Assembly: GCF_020687545.1 (NCBI RefSeq)
Contig: NZ_JAJEQX010000012.1
Span: 1-64,000, forward strand
Source of the DNA: Ruminococcus turbiniformis
GTDB taxonomy: Bacteria; Bacillota; Clostridia; Lachnospirales; Lachnospiraceae
Direction of reading: 5' to 3'
Length of the DNA stretch: 64,000 nt
Shown here: in pieces, positions 7,845 through 16,773 of the stretch
Numbering within the stretch: position 1 is the stretch's first letter
How the letters are laid out: each line of letters begins with the position of its first letter
Position numbers and translations under genes: made by a program
The notes under the pieces: model-generated
Told to the model about the DNA's origin: nothing
Databases searched by the model: none
The model's input: the letters and a program-made list of their open reading frames with translations, nothing else

Positions 7845-10028
7845 TTATTTCACTTCTACAAAGTGCCACTGATACGCCTGATACTCTCCGTCGAGCACCG
7901 GTTTTGGCACTCCGGCCTCCTTAAGAGCTGTGCTGTTGTACACTTTTCCGCTCTCTGTATCCCGGTACATTGTATTTTCCTTCAGTCCTCTGACTTTGAT
8001 ATAATCCACGGTCATGTTGGCATGTTTCCTGATACCGACAACCTGGACAAGCGCCTCGCTCCGGTCTTCAGACACGAACTCCCACGCCCCCTGATTGTCC
8101 GTCTGCGGATTCGTAAGACGGTAGTAAAGCCCTGTCTGTACAAGGGATGCATACTTTTTGTACTGCGCGATCTGGGCTCGGATCTCCTCTTTTTCCTCCT
8201 CGCTCAGCTCGTTCAGATTCAGCTCATACCCGAACGTTCCCGCCATGGCTACCGTTCCTCTCGTCTTCATGGGCGTAACTCTCCCCGTCTGGTGATTCGG
8301 TGAAGCAGAAACGTGAGCGCCCACGCACGACGCAGGATAGATAAAGGATGTTCCGTACTGGATCTCCAGACGGTCAATCGGGTCCGTATTGTCGCTGCAC
8401 CAGATCTGCGGCGTATAGTAAAGCATTCCGGCGTCAAACCGTCCGCCTCCGCCGCTGCATCCTTCGATCAGGATGTCCGGATACCGGTTCACAAGCCGCT
8501 CCAGGAAATCATAGAGACCGAGAACGTAATCATGGAGTACCCTCCCCTGGCTGTCCGCCGTGGCAGAGTAGACATCCGCGATGCTCCGGTTCATATCCCA
8601 TTTGATATATTCTACATTCCCCTGATCCAGCACAGCACAGATCTTCCGGTAAATGTACTCCACAACCTCTTTTCTTGAGAAGTCAAGCACAAGCTGATGT
8701 CTGGAACGGTTCGGCCTTCTTCCCGGAATGACGAACGCCCAGTCCGGATGCGCCCTGTAGAGATCGCTGTCCTCATTGACCATCTCCGGTTCAATCCAGA
8801 TGCCGAATTTCAGCCCCATGTCATTGATTTTTCCGATCAGTTCGCCCAGCGTGCACCCCAGCTTCTCCTCATTGACCTTCCAGTCTCCGAGCCCTCTTAA
8901 TTCACTGTCTCTTTTTCCGAACCATCCGTCGTCCATGACAAACATTTCGATCCCCAGATCCGCCGCCTCTTTTGCCAGTCTGAGAAGAGATTCCCCTGTG
9001 AAATCAAAATATGATGCCTCCCAGCTGTTTAAGAGGATCGGCCGTACCGCTTCTTTATATTTTCCCCGGCACAGATGGGATCTCATACACCGGTGAAGGT
9101 TCTGGGAAAGCTTCGCAAGTCCCTCGGATGAGTAGCTCATGATCACTTCCGGCGACTGAAATTCCTCTCCAGCGTTCAGCGGATAGGCGAACTGTTCCTC
9201 AGACATCCCCATCAGAAGCCGGGTCTGATAATACTGATCCTGCCCTGCCTCACTCTGGAATCCCCCGCTGTACACGAAGGACATGGCATAACAGCTTCCC
9301 GCATCCTCTGTCGCGTCATGTTCCGCCATGATAACGGCCGGGTTGTACTGATGACTGGAAGAACCCCTCAGGCTGCCGATTTTGGATACACCGTGACCGA
9401 TGGGCATTCTCTGGAAGTTCCGCTCCATCGCGTGCCGCCCGTAAAATGTAATGAAATCATACTGTCCGCCGAGCATGTCCAGACACGCCGGGGCAAGCTT
9501 TTTCACAGAAATATGACCGTCACTCGCATTGATGATCCGCACGCTTCTCGTAATGATGTCGTACTCCGGAAGGACGCCGTAGAGCAGCACTGCCTTCACT
9601 CCGGTCACCCGGTCCTGAAGGACGACCTCAAGCGTCTGCGCTTCCTTCTCATCCGCATACACGGCCGGAAGCCCCTCCAGAGAATATTTTCCGTCTTTTA
9701 TGCTGTGGCTCTCGTAACGGAAATCGCTGCAGTATGTGCGGTCCGTATTTTTGATAATACATGCCGGGGTACGGTAATCCCCCGTTCCAAGGGAAGGGAA
9801 CTCCTGGGGAAGCGAGTCCATGGAGTAGGTCTTGTCAGTTCCCGCGTCATAAGGATTCCCGGAAAATCCTCTGTCGTAATACGTCAGAAGATAATCCATG
9901 CATCCTTCCGCATATTTTCCGTAGTACAGATGCAGCAGAAAGCCATATCTGTCAATCTGCATCTGATACGTGGTATTCCTTGTATGCAGGGTAATTGTAT
10001 TCTGCTTCTCGTCATAAATTATGCTCAT
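7845..10028 (-). CDS. alpha-galactosidase, GH36
   Basis: Hydrolyses terminal alpha-1,6-galactose from melibiose, raffinose or stachyose. The 727 residues match bacterial GH36 enzymes (about 730). The nucleophile Asp lies in YIKWDMNRS. The acid/base Asp lies in CSDNTDPIDRLEIQYG. Flanking family motifs are GLKFGIWIEPEMVNEDSDL and HPDWAF. No signal peptide, so it acts in the cytoplasm on sugars imported by the adjacent ABC transporter. Start at 10028 has a GGAGGAG six bases upstream. A hairpin and a possible 31-codon upstream reading frame precede it. Confidence 0.95.
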   Translation of the reverse strand: MSIIYDEKQNTITLHTRNTTYQMQIDRYGFLLHLYYGKYAEGCMDYLLTYYDRGFSGNPYDAGTDKTYSMDSLPQEFPSLGTGDYRTPACIIKNTDRTYCSDFRYESHSIKDGKYSLEGLPAVYADEKEAQTLEVVLQDRVTGVKAVLLYGVLPEYDIITRSVRIINASDGHISVKKLAPACLDMLGGQYDFITFYGRHAMERNFQRMPIGHGVSKIGSLRGSSSHQYNPAVIMAEHDATEDAGSCYAMSFVYSGGFQSEAGQDQYYQTRLLMGMSEEQFAYPLNAGEEFQSPEVIMSYSSEGLAKLSQNLHRCMRSHLCRGKYKEAVRPILLNSWEASYFDFTGESLLRLAKEAADLGIEMFVMDDGWFGKRDSELRGLGDWKVNEEKLGCTLGELIGKINDMGLKFGIWIEPEMVNEDSDLYRAHPDWAFVIPGRRPNRSRHQLVLDFSRKEVVEYIYRKICAVLDQGNVEYIKWDMNRSIADVYSATADSQGRVLHDYVLGLYDFLERLVNRYPDILIEGCSGGGGRFDAGMLYYTPQIWCSDNTDPIDRLEIQYGTSFIYPASCVGAHVSASPNHQTGRVTPMKTRGTVAMAGTFGYELNLNELSEEEKEEIRAQIAQYKKYASLVQTGLYYRLTNPQTDNQGAWEFVSEDRSEALVQVVGIRKHANMTVDYIKVRGLKENTMYRDTESGKVYNSTALKEAGVPKPVLDGEYQAYQWHFVEVK

Positions 10029-10120
10029 TTTTTCTCCTCCTGCCCGGGTCCAAGACTCGTCCGTCTCCTGAAGAGGCGGGAGTCGTCTCCCGTCTGATAT
10101 AAAAAGTAAGGCGGGTGCAT
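10025..10120 (-). CDS. possible 31-codon upstream ORF coupled to the alpha-galactosidase gene
   Basis: AAAGGAG lies three bases before an ATG (10120). The frame runs 31 codons and its TGA overlaps the alpha-galactosidase ATG (ATGA). The Shine-Dalgarno sits in the loop and the ATG in the 3' arm of the hairpin at 10110-10145. The peptide (MHPPYFLYQTGD and a basic stretch) is not recognised. It may be chance. Confidence 0.3.
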   Translation of the reverse strand: MHPPYFLYQTGDDSRLFRRRTSLGPGQEEKK

Positions 10121-10145
10121 GTACTCCTTTGTACATATACCCGCC
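10110..10145 (-). terminator. hairpin between permease and alpha-galactosidase genes
   Basis: GGCGGGT and ACCCGCC form an outer stem, ATGTAC and GTACAT an inner stem, with minus-strand loop AAAGGA and TTACTTTTT following. It could be a partial terminator that lowers enzyme relative to transporter expression, or an mRNA processing or stability element. Confidence 0.6.
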
Positions 10146-10184
10146 CTGCTGCGAAAGCGCCTGTGCGCATCCGCGTCCGGTCTT

Positions 10185-11027
10185 TTACTTCACAGCTCCG
10201 TTTACCACGCCGTTGATAATCTGTTTCTGGCAGATCACATAGAATATGATAATCGGGATTAACGCCAGCAGATAAGACGCAAACGCCAGGTTATAGTTCG
10301 TTCCGAACTGTGTCTGGAATGTCAGCTGTGCCAGTGGAAGTGTGTTCGATCCTTTTCCTGACATGATAATCAGAGGAGTCATAACATCGTTCCAGACTGC
10401 CAGCGCCGTAATAACTGCAACAGTCGCGTGCATCGGCTTCATGATCGGGAAGATGATCTTCCAGAACGTGCGCCATGTGCTCGCACCATCCACTCTGGCC
10501 GCTTCTTCAAGCGCGATCGGAATATTTACAAGGTATCCTGTATAAAGGAGTAAATTCATCGGCATATAGAATACCACATAAAGAAGGATAACGCCAGCCC
10601 AATTATCAAGATGCATCTCTGCAGTCTGTTTCGCCAGAGGCATCATCAGAATCGCAAACGGAACAAACATACCGCTTACAATAAACAGGTAAATCAGGTT
10701 ATAAACCTTGCTGTGCGCTTTATTTCTTCCTACTGCAAATCCCATCAGGGAATGAAGAAGAATACAAAGGACAACCGTGCTGACCGTAACCAGAAGGCTG
10801 TTTCCCAGCGAATGCCAGAAATCCGTAAGCTCCATAGCCTGTGCGAAGTTGCTTAAACTCCACGTCTCAGGCAGCGAGAGAATCCCCGCGATGCTGTTTG
10901 TCATCTCCGAAGGCTGCTTAAATGCAATGATAATTGTCATATACAGCGGAAATGCCACTGTAATCAGTCCGATAAACAGAAGGATTGTAACGGGCCAGTT
11001 GATTCTTGCTTTCATCTTCTCATACAT
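10185..11027 (-). CDS. sugar ABC transporter permease (MalG/MsmG type)
   Basis: Inner-membrane permease of 280 residues with about six hydrophobic segments, the normal carbohydrate-uptake type 1 family size. The cytoplasmic EAA loop that contacts the ATPase is visible as EEAARVDGASTWRTFWKIIF. Its ATG overlaps the TAA of the upstream permease (TAATG), so the two are translationally coupled. No ATPase gene is in the cluster; a shared MsmK-type ATPase encoded elsewhere is likely, as is common in Firmicutes. Confidence 0.93.
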   Translation of the reverse strand: MYEKMKARINWPVTILLFIGLITVAFPLYMTIIIAFKQPSEMTNSIAGILSLPETWSLSNFAQAMELTDFWHSLGNSLLVTVSTVVLCILLHSLMGFAVGRNKAHSKVYNLIYLFIVSGMFVPFAILMMPLAKQTAEMHLDNWAGVILLYVVFYMPMNLLLYTGYLVNIPIALEEAARVDGASTWRTFWKIIFPIMKPMHATVAVITALAVWNDVMTPLIIMSGKGSNTLPLAQLTFQTQFGTNYNLAFASYLLALIPIIIFYVICQKQIINGVVNGAVK

Positions 11028-11899
11028 TATAACTGCTCCTCCTTCTTACTTGATATCGTCATCTGTGCTACGGATATTGCCACGATCACGATGAAGAATA
11101 CAACCGCGTTCGCACTCTGATATCCGAAGCTTCCTCCTGACAGACCGTTATTGTAGATCAGGTAGGAGATTGACTCCGTACTCTGCTCCGGACCGCCCTT
11201 TGTCATAGCCATGATCTGGTCGAATACCATCAGGAAATTCTTCACACACAGTACCATGTTGATGGTGAAGAACGGGATAATCAGCGGGAATGTCAGATAC
11301 TTAAATTTTTTCCAGCCCGTTGCCCCGTCCAGGTCTCCTGCCTCGTATACATCTTCCGGCACGGTCTGGAGGCCGGATATATAAATGATTGTGTTCATCG
11401 CAATGGACTGCCATGCACATACAATCACAATCGCGATCCATGCGGTCTTGCTGTTGGAAAGCATGCTTGAGCTGAACGCGTCAATCCCAAGCGCGTCTCC
11501 CATTCCCGGCAGAATATACGTAAAGAAATACTGGAAAATATATCCTACTACCAGTGCTCCCAGTACATTCGGCACGAAATACGCCGCGCGCAGGAACGTC
11601 TTTCCCTTGATCTTGCTGTTCAGTCCCAAAGCAAGAACCAGACTGATCACATTCGTCAGAATCGTGGCGACAACCGCCAGTTTAATCGTAAACAGGTAAG
11701 AGCCGCCGATTCTCGGATCTGTAAACAGATCCATGTAGTTTCTGAATCCTACAAAGTCATACGTTCCAAAGCCTTTAAAATTTGTAAAGCTGTAGATCAC
11801 ACCGCAAATCAGCGGTATGGTGTTAAAGCAGACGAACAATGCCAGGATCGGTATCGTGATCAGCATATATGTCCGTTTGCTGTCATTTACTTTTTTCAT
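11027..11899 (-). CDS. sugar ABC transporter permease (MalF/MsmF type)
   Basis: Partner permease of 290 residues with about six membrane segments. The EAA loop reads YEAGDLDGATGWKKFKYLTF. It lies 18 bases downstream of the binding-protein gene and overlaps the second permease. With the binding protein and alpha-galactosidase this indicates uptake of alpha-galactosides such as raffinose or melibiose (inference from context). Confidence 0.93.
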   Translation of the reverse strand: MKKVNDSKRTYMLITIPILALFVCFNTIPLICGVIYSFTNFKGFGTYDFVGFRNYMDLFTDPRIGGSYLFTIKLAVVATILTNVISLVLALGLNSKIKGKTFLRAAYFVPNVLGALVVGYIFQYFFTYILPGMGDALGIDAFSSSMLSNSKTAWIAIVIVCAWQSIAMNTIIYISGLQTVPEDVYEAGDLDGATGWKKFKYLTFPLIIPFFTINMVLCVKNFLMVFDQIMAMTKGGPEQSTESISYLIYNNGLSGGSFGYQSANAVVFFIVIVAISVAQMTISSKKEEQL

Positions 11900-11917
11900 A
11901 ATCGCCCCGCTCCTTTC

Positions 11918-13201
11918 CTACTCGGCATCCCCGTGTTCCTCGTTGTATTCCTGGACCGCGCGGATGATATCTCTGTTGTACCGCTGCCAGCGTGTATCAA
12001 AATCGCTAAGGAACGCCTCCGCGTCTCCGTTGATCAGATACGTCTGGATCAGGGCGTCTGCAGCCATCTCTGACGGATAGTAATGATCCTGGTAATCTGT
12101 CATATTGCCCGCGTCAATAAATGACTTCATTCCATCAAGCATTGGCGCCAGCTCAAAATCCCCATCCTTGCATGGAACCGCGTTCTGGTCGTCAATATAC
12201 GCCTGAATATTCTCGTCTTCCATAAGGAAATCAAGCACCTCGTACGCCGCTTCTTTATTCTCGCATTCAGCCGTCACCGCGAACATCAGGTCAACGCCCG
12301 AGTTCAGCGTATTCTTTGACGCATCGTCATTTCCCGGTGTCACAAATGAGTCGATATTCATCTCCGGATTCACTGAAAGAATCTGCGGCACGGCATAGCT
12401 TCCAATCGGGTACATCGCAGACTCTCCATTTGCAAACGCTGTACATGCATCGTTATATCCATATGCAAACGGATCGTCCGGCCCATAGCTCACAAGCTCC
12501 AGACACTTCTCAGCCACTTCTTTATACTCTTCAGAGAACGTTGTCTCTCCCGCATTTACCTGCTGGCATGTATCCGCAGGCGCCAGATCTACTGCCAGGG
12601 AGTTCCACGGCGCCAGACAGGTCCACGTATCCCTGAATCCGAAATAGAACGGCAGGATTCCTTCCGACTGTATCTCTTCACAGAGATCGATCAGCTCACC
12701 CCACGATTCCGGTATCTCCCAGCCGTGTTCTTCAAACATGTCCTTGTTATAGAGAATTCCCGCCGCATTCGCCACATAAGGCACGCCGTATGTACCCTCT
12801 TTCGGAGTGATCTCCAGATTCTCCAGAATATCCACATAGGACTCTTTGACGTCCGCAAGTCCCGGGTAGTCGGATACATCCGCAAGAATATCGGCATCGA
12901 CATAGTAGGAGTAGTTGATATCCCCCCCTATACCGATAATGTCGGGGTAATCCTCCCTGATGAACCGTGTTCGCATGATCGTACTTGCGTCATTCGGCGA
13001 ACTGATCGTCAGATGGATGTCGTCGTGAGATGCGTTGAACTCCTCCTCCACCTGGTCGAAGTACGCTGCAGCTTCCGGCTTATACTGCAGGATCTCAATC
13101 TCCGTTTTTCCGCTGTTCTCACCTGAACTGCATCCCGGAAGAATGGCTGCTGTAAGCATGGTCACTGCAAGAACCGCACTGATCGCATTTTTCTTTTTCA
13201 T
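11918..13201 (-). CDS. sugar-binding lipoprotein of ABC transporter
   Basis: Extracellular solute-binding protein of family 1, 427 residues. The N-terminus has a basic start, a hydrophobic core and a lipobox ILPGC, so C24 would be lipidated after signal peptidase II cleavage. The start at 13201 is chosen because AAGGAG precedes it and the signal peptide begins there. It is the first gene of the alpha-galactoside operon and is divergent from an AraC regulator. Confidence 0.93.
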   Translation of the reverse strand: MKKKNAISAVLAVTMLTAAILPGCSSGENSGKTEIEILQYKPEAAAYFDQVEEEFNASHDDIHLTISSPNDASTIMRTRFIREDYPDIIGIGGDINYSYYVDADILADVSDYPGLADVKESYVDILENLEITPKEGTYGVPYVANAAGILYNKDMFEEHGWEIPESWGELIDLCEEIQSEGILPFYFGFRDTWTCLAPWNSLAVDLAPADTCQQVNAGETTFSEEYKEVAEKCLELVSYGPDDPFAYGYNDACTAFANGESAMYPIGSYAVPQILSVNPEMNIDSFVTPGNDDASKNTLNSGVDLMFAVTAECENKEAAYEVLDFLMEDENIQAYIDDQNAVPCKDGDFELAPMLDGMKSFIDAGNMTDYQDHYYPSEMAADALIQTYLINGDAEAFLSDFDTRWQRYNRDIIRAVQEYNEEHGDAE

Positions 13202-13244
13202 GTAATTTTCAGCTCCTTCCTCTAGCTTTTCCACTTATGACTTG

Positions 13245-13364
13245 ATTATAACATTCCAAAACGCAACTAAAAATACCTATATATCTGTCATTTTATGCCA
13301 CAATGCGACTTATATGATGTCGCTGAGAACTATGGTCGCATTTTGGTATATTCTGATGTATAAT
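13245..13364. promoter_or_regulatory. divergent promoter region with three AraC-type operator copies
   Basis: Three near-identical 13-mers are visible: CCAAAACGCAACT (13256-13268), CCACAATGCGACT (13298-13310) and, inverted, CCAAAATGCGACC (13334-13346 on the minus strand). The first two start 42 bases apart, four helical turns. A minus-strand TATAAT (13250-13245) lacks a good -35 box, as expected for activator dependence. A plus-strand TATAAT lies at 13359-13364, with the third copy over its -35 region, suggesting autoregulation. Confidence 0.7.
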
Positions 13365-13415
13365 CATCTTAAACTGACTTTCCAATATGGTTTTCTCTGA
13401 AAGGAGACCGGCCTT

Positions 13416-14267
13416 ATGAGCAATATTATGTTTTCCGTATTTCCAAATGAAAATTTCGTAGATTTAAGCCTTTATCAGTTCGGCAAAGAGGAATGCTCCC
13501 CCGCCCATTCTTTCGGACCGGCCGCGCGAAATCATTATCTGTTCCACTATGTTCTCTCCGGGACCGGCCGTCTCATGGCGGACGATTCCAGGGGCGCCAC
13601 ACAGGAATATCAGATCAAAAGCGGACAGGGCTTCATGATCTTTCCGCGCCAGATCAACACATATATCGCAGACAGGGAACTTCCATGGGAATATGTATGG
13701 ATTGAGTTCGACGGGCTGCGCGCAAAGGAGATCATCGAGATCGCCGGTCTTTCTCCTGACCGCCCTGTATATCATGCCGCCTCAAAAGACCTTCGGGAAA
13801 ATATGAAAAATGAGATGCTCTACATTGCGGAACACGGGCAGGAGTCCCCGTTCCATCTGATCGGGCACCTTTACCTGTTTATCGATTATCTCTCCCGTTC
13901 CACCGCTTCCATGCGTCTTTCCTCCAGCGGAAAGATGAGGGATTTCTATATTAAAGAAGCGCTCAACTATATCGAACAGAACTTCCAGAACGATATCTCC
14001 ATCGAGGGGATCGCCGACTTCTGCGGACTGAACCGCACTTACTTCGGGCGTATTTTCAAGGAGACGATCGGAAAATCTCCGCAGGAGTTTCTTTTGAGCT
14101 ACCGCATGGCAAAAGCGGCCGAGCTTTTGAAACTCACCTCCCTCTCTGTGAATGACATCGGGAACGCGGTCGGGTATCCGAACCAGCTCCATTTTTCCAG
14201 GGCATTTAAAAATGTGTATGGGCTCTCGCCAAGAGAATGGCGCAATAAGAACCGTATGGTGAAGTGA
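13416..14267 (+). CDS. AraC-family regulator of the alpha-galactoside operon
   Basis: Transcription factor of 283 residues. The N-terminal half (about 10-160) is a cupin-like sugar-sensing domain. The C-terminal about 100 residues contain two helix-turn-helix motifs (ISIEGIADFCGLNRTYFGRI and VNDIGNAVGYPNQLHFSRAF). It resembles MsmR/RafR-type activators. It is divergent from the transporter operon, with three repeated operator-like sites between. Start has AAAGGAG upstream. Confidence 0.9.
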   Translation: MSNIMFSVFPNENFVDLSLYQFGKEECSPAHSFGPAARNHYLFHYVLSGTGRLMADDSRGATQEYQIKSGQGFMIFPRQINTYIADRELPWEYVWIEFDGLRAKEIIEIAGLSPDRPVYHAASKDLRENMKNEMLYIAEHGQESPFHLIGHLYLFIDYLSRSTASMRLSSSGKMRDFYIKEALNYIEQNFQNDISIEGIADFCGLNRTYFGRIFKETIGKSPQEFLLSYRMAKAAELLKLTSLSVNDIGNAVGYPNQLHFSRAFKNVYGLSPREWRNKNRMVK

Positions 14268-14327
14268 TGAAGAACCCGCCGCAGGAAACCAGATATCCAT
14301 ATGCATCAGTGGTGTCCATGCACGAAA

Positions 14328-14437
14328 GGTATCCCTCGGGGACACACTTGCGTTCGGGACACAGCGCAGCGGTACATAGGCGCGCAAAGGACGCGCGCCA
14401 AGCACCGGCGCTGTTTTACGGCCCCCTGCGGGATACC
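14328..14437 (+). repeat. palindromic repeat, copy 1
   Basis: A 110-base unit bounded by GGTATCCC and GGGATACC that folds into a long hairpin. The apical stem is GGCGCGC/GCGCGCC with loop AAAGGAC. It matches the reverse complement of the unit at 14626-14737 over its whole length. It lies immediately after the AraC gene. Reading frames through it are artefacts. Confidence 0.85.
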
Positions 14438-14520
14438 CTCCGCGCACTGGGCTGCTGCAGATCGGATCCGTGTTCGCATCTGTGGCAGTTTCTTATAAAA
14501 ATGATATTCAGTCTGATACC

Positions 14521-14548
14521 CCGGCGGGTAAACAGTCATATCCGCCGG
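14521..14548. repeat. hairpin between the two palindromic repeats
   Basis: CCGGCGG and CCGCCGG pair over a 14-base loop. It could terminate transcription from the AraC gene, though no T tract follows. The rest of 14438-14625 shows nothing recognisable. Confidence 0.4.
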
Positions 14549-14625
14549 CCTGTTATTCCCGGGAATGAAGTAAACTTTTTTCTCAGAACTTTCCGTCTGA
14601 ATTTTCGCAGCGAGAGGGCGGGTAT

Positions 14626-14737
14626 GGTATCCCGCAGCGGGCCGTGGAACGACGCCGGTGTTTAGAGCGCGTCCTTTGCGCTCTTATGCACCGCTGCGTT
14701 GTTCCCCCGAGCGCAAGCGTGCCCGCAAGGGATATCC
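14626..14737 (-). repeat. palindromic repeat, copy 2 (inverted), within a 142-base hairpin
   Basis: Inverted relative to copy 1. On the minus strand the apical stem is AGAGCGC/GCGCTCT with the same AAAGGAC loop. Two apical base pairs differ from copy 1 by compensatory changes. It is further flanked by perfect 17-base arms CGAGAGGGCGGGTATGG (14611-14627) and its complement (14736-14752). It lies just downstream of the fructokinase gene. Confidence 0.85.
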
Positions 14738-14785
14738 ATACCCGCCCTCTCGCGGAAACCTATACGGAAATCACTCTGTCATTTT

Positions 14786-15742
14786 TTACTTCATCAGCTC
14801 CAGCACTTCTTCTCTCTCCGGCATGGATTTAATCGCGCCTTTCTTTGTTGTCACAAGTGCCGCCGCCGCATTCGCGAAGGTCAGCATCTCCCCCACCTGC
14901 TCCTCAGTCATGTTGTCAAAGTCATGCTCCAGCACATAGTTGAGCACGCTTCCGCAGAAGGTGTCTCCCGCTCCGGTCGTCTCGATGGCGTTCACGGAAA
15001 ATCCGGGGCGCTCCACTCTCATTCCTTTATAATAGGAACGGCTTCCGTTTTTCCCCATTGTCAGATTGATCATCGGGATATGGAACTTCTCCTGAAGGTA
15101 CACGATTCCCTCGTCATAGTCCTCTTTCCCTGAGATGAACTGAATCTCATTGTCTGCGATCTTGAGAATATCGCAGACAGAAAAACCGTATTCCATCTGC
15201 TCTTTCGCCAGATCAAGAGAGGACCACAGCGGCGGGCGCAGATTCGGATCAAAGGAGATCAGGCAGTCCTTCTCCTTTGCGGCTTTCAGCGCTTTTTTCG
15301 TCGCCGCTCTCACGCCGTCGTGCGTCATGGAGAGGGTTCCGAAATGAAAGATCTTCGACTGCCCGATAAAATCCGGATCCACCTCGTCCTCCGTAAGCAT
15401 CATATCCGCTCCCGGATTCCGGTAGAAGGAGAACTCTCTGTCCCCGTCCGGAAATGTGTGTACAAAGGCAAGCGTCGTATTCACTTCCCCGTCCGCCAGG
15501 AGATGAGAAGCGTCAATTCCCGCTTCCGTAATTGTGTTTCTGAGAAGCGTCCCGAACTGGTCTTTTCCGACCTTACCGAGAAAAGCCGTCTTTTTTCCCA
15601 TCTTGTTGAGAAGCGCCAGCACGTTGCAGGGAGCCCCGCCCGGGCATGCCTCAAACATATTGTTTCCCTGTTCGCTCTGACCGTTCATCGTAAAGTCGAT
15701 CAGCAGCTCTCCGAGTGCGATCACATCGTATTTCTTTTCCAT
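14786..15742 (-). CDS. PfkB-family fructokinase
   Basis: ATP-dependent sugar kinase of 318 residues. N-terminal GELLIDF and the GGAPCNV substrate loop, and C-terminal ETTGAGDTFCGS with the catalytic Asp, are characteristic of ScrK-type fructokinases. It would phosphorylate fructose released from sucrose by the GH13 enzyme. It is separated from the alpha-galactoside operon by the AraC gene and palindromic repeats, so it has its own transcription or joins the upstream G3E genes (56-base gap). Confidence 0.88.
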   Translation of the reverse strand: MEKKYDVIALGELLIDFTMNGQSEQGNNMFEACPGGAPCNVLALLNKMGKKTAFLGKVGKDQFGTLLRNTITEAGIDASHLLADGEVNTTLAFVHTFPDGDREFSFYRNPGADMMLTEDEVDPDFIGQSKIFHFGTLSMTHDGVRAATKKALKAAKEKDCLISFDPNLRPPLWSSLDLAKEQMEYGFSVCDILKIADNEIQFISGKEDYDEGIVYLQEKFHIPMINLTMGKNGSRSYYKGMRVERPGFSVNAIETTGAGDTFCGSVLNYVLEHDFDNMTEEQVGEMLTFANAAAALVTTKKGAIKSMPEREEVLELMK

Positions 15743-15798
15743 TCTGTACCTCCTCCGGCTGCCCGCCGGTCCATGTATTCTTTCACATCGCCGATGAA

Positions 15799-16746
15799 TC
15801 AGTTAAAGTATACGAGCTCATCGATCGGTTCGGCCATGTCAATATTTTCCGCTTCCAGCACAGGGCCTTCCCCCTGGTACACCGACAGATTGGCAAATCT
15901 CACCTTTGCCCTTACTTTCACCCACTGTCCGGCTTTCAGTTTCGGAGCGTATGCGCTCCGACATACATACCCCAGAAATGATGTATCGTCCGCGCAGCAT
16001 GTCATCGCCATCCGCCCCGGAAGGAACACCTTCGACGGAAACGATCTCGGTTTAAGCACTTTCGCGGTAAACTCCACGACTTTTCCCTTATACCGGTCCG
16101 GATTCTCCATCATATCCACATACCAGATGCCGTAATCTTCTTTCGCGATCTCGATCACCGGCGCCTTCAGATCATAGGGAACCTCGTCCTCGAAAATGTT
16201 CTCGATCTCGCCTTCCTCATCCTCAAAGATCACTTCTGCCTGAGGACTTACGACCTTTACGCTTCTTCTGTATCCCGCCAGAGGCTTGATATCGGTGCAG
16301 CGGTTAAAGAGCACCATATCAGCGCCTCTTACCATCTCCACAAACAGCGGTTTTAAGTTCGTCAGATACATCTGGAACGTACTTGCGTCCACTGTAGTAA
16401 TCTTCTGCTCAATGCCCCATCCCGCAGGCAGCTTTAAATTCTCAAAGTCACTTACCTTCCACATGCCGTTATACTCTACCACAACACGTTCCGGACGGTG
16501 CTTCTTCTCCATTTCTTCAAGCCACGCTTCGGTCAGCTCTTCCTGATCCTCCACGGTTTCAATGACAACGCCGTATTTGAGCATCTCGGCCGGATCGTAC
16601 TCTTCCTCCCCTTCTTCGCAGAGGATAAGAAGGGTCTTTCCATCAATCTGAAAATAGTCCTGTTTCAGTGTGAACGTCAGAAACTGTGTCTTTCCGCTGT
16701 CCAGAAATCCGGTCATGAGATAGACCATCACACTTGGTTCATTCAT
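15799..16746 (-). CDS. CobW-like G3E GTPase fused to a DUF1980 domain
   Basis: Protein of 315 residues with a P-loop GFLDSGKT (13-20) of the CobW/G3E class. It lacks the CxCC metal motif of its neighbour and the NKxD motif is altered (FNRCTD). From about residue 215 it continues into an OB-fold-like region (RYKGKVVEFTAKVL, FLPGRMAMTCCADD, GQWVKVRAKV) typical of the DUF1980/TIGR03943 family. That family is usually found with YcgR-type permeases. It starts 27 bases after the next G3E gene, so the two probably act together in metal (zinc?) handling. The role is inferred. Confidence 0.8.
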   Translation of the reverse strand: MNEPSVMVYLMTGFLDSGKTQFLTFTLKQDYFQIDGKTLLILCEEGEEEYDPAEMLKYGVVIETVEDQEELTEAWLEEMEKKHRPERVVVEYNGMWKVSDFENLKLPAGWGIEQKITTVDASTFQMYLTNLKPLFVEMVRGADMVLFNRCTDIKPLAGYRRSVKVVSPQAEVIFEDEEGEIENIFEDEVPYDLKAPVIEIAKEDYGIWYVDMMENPDRYKGKVVEFTAKVLKPRSFPSKVFLPGRMAMTCCADDTSFLGYVCRSAYAPKLKAGQWVKVRAKVRFANLSVYQGEGPVLEAENIDMAEPIDELVYFN

Positions 16747-16773
16747 TTTTACACTCTCCCATCCTGGTGCAGA

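Noticed and set aside
14264-14939. Several overlapping short frames on both strands around the palindromic repeats
   Set aside because: They read through inverted repeats, giving similar Cys/Arg-rich peptides from both strands. The conservation is structural, not coding.
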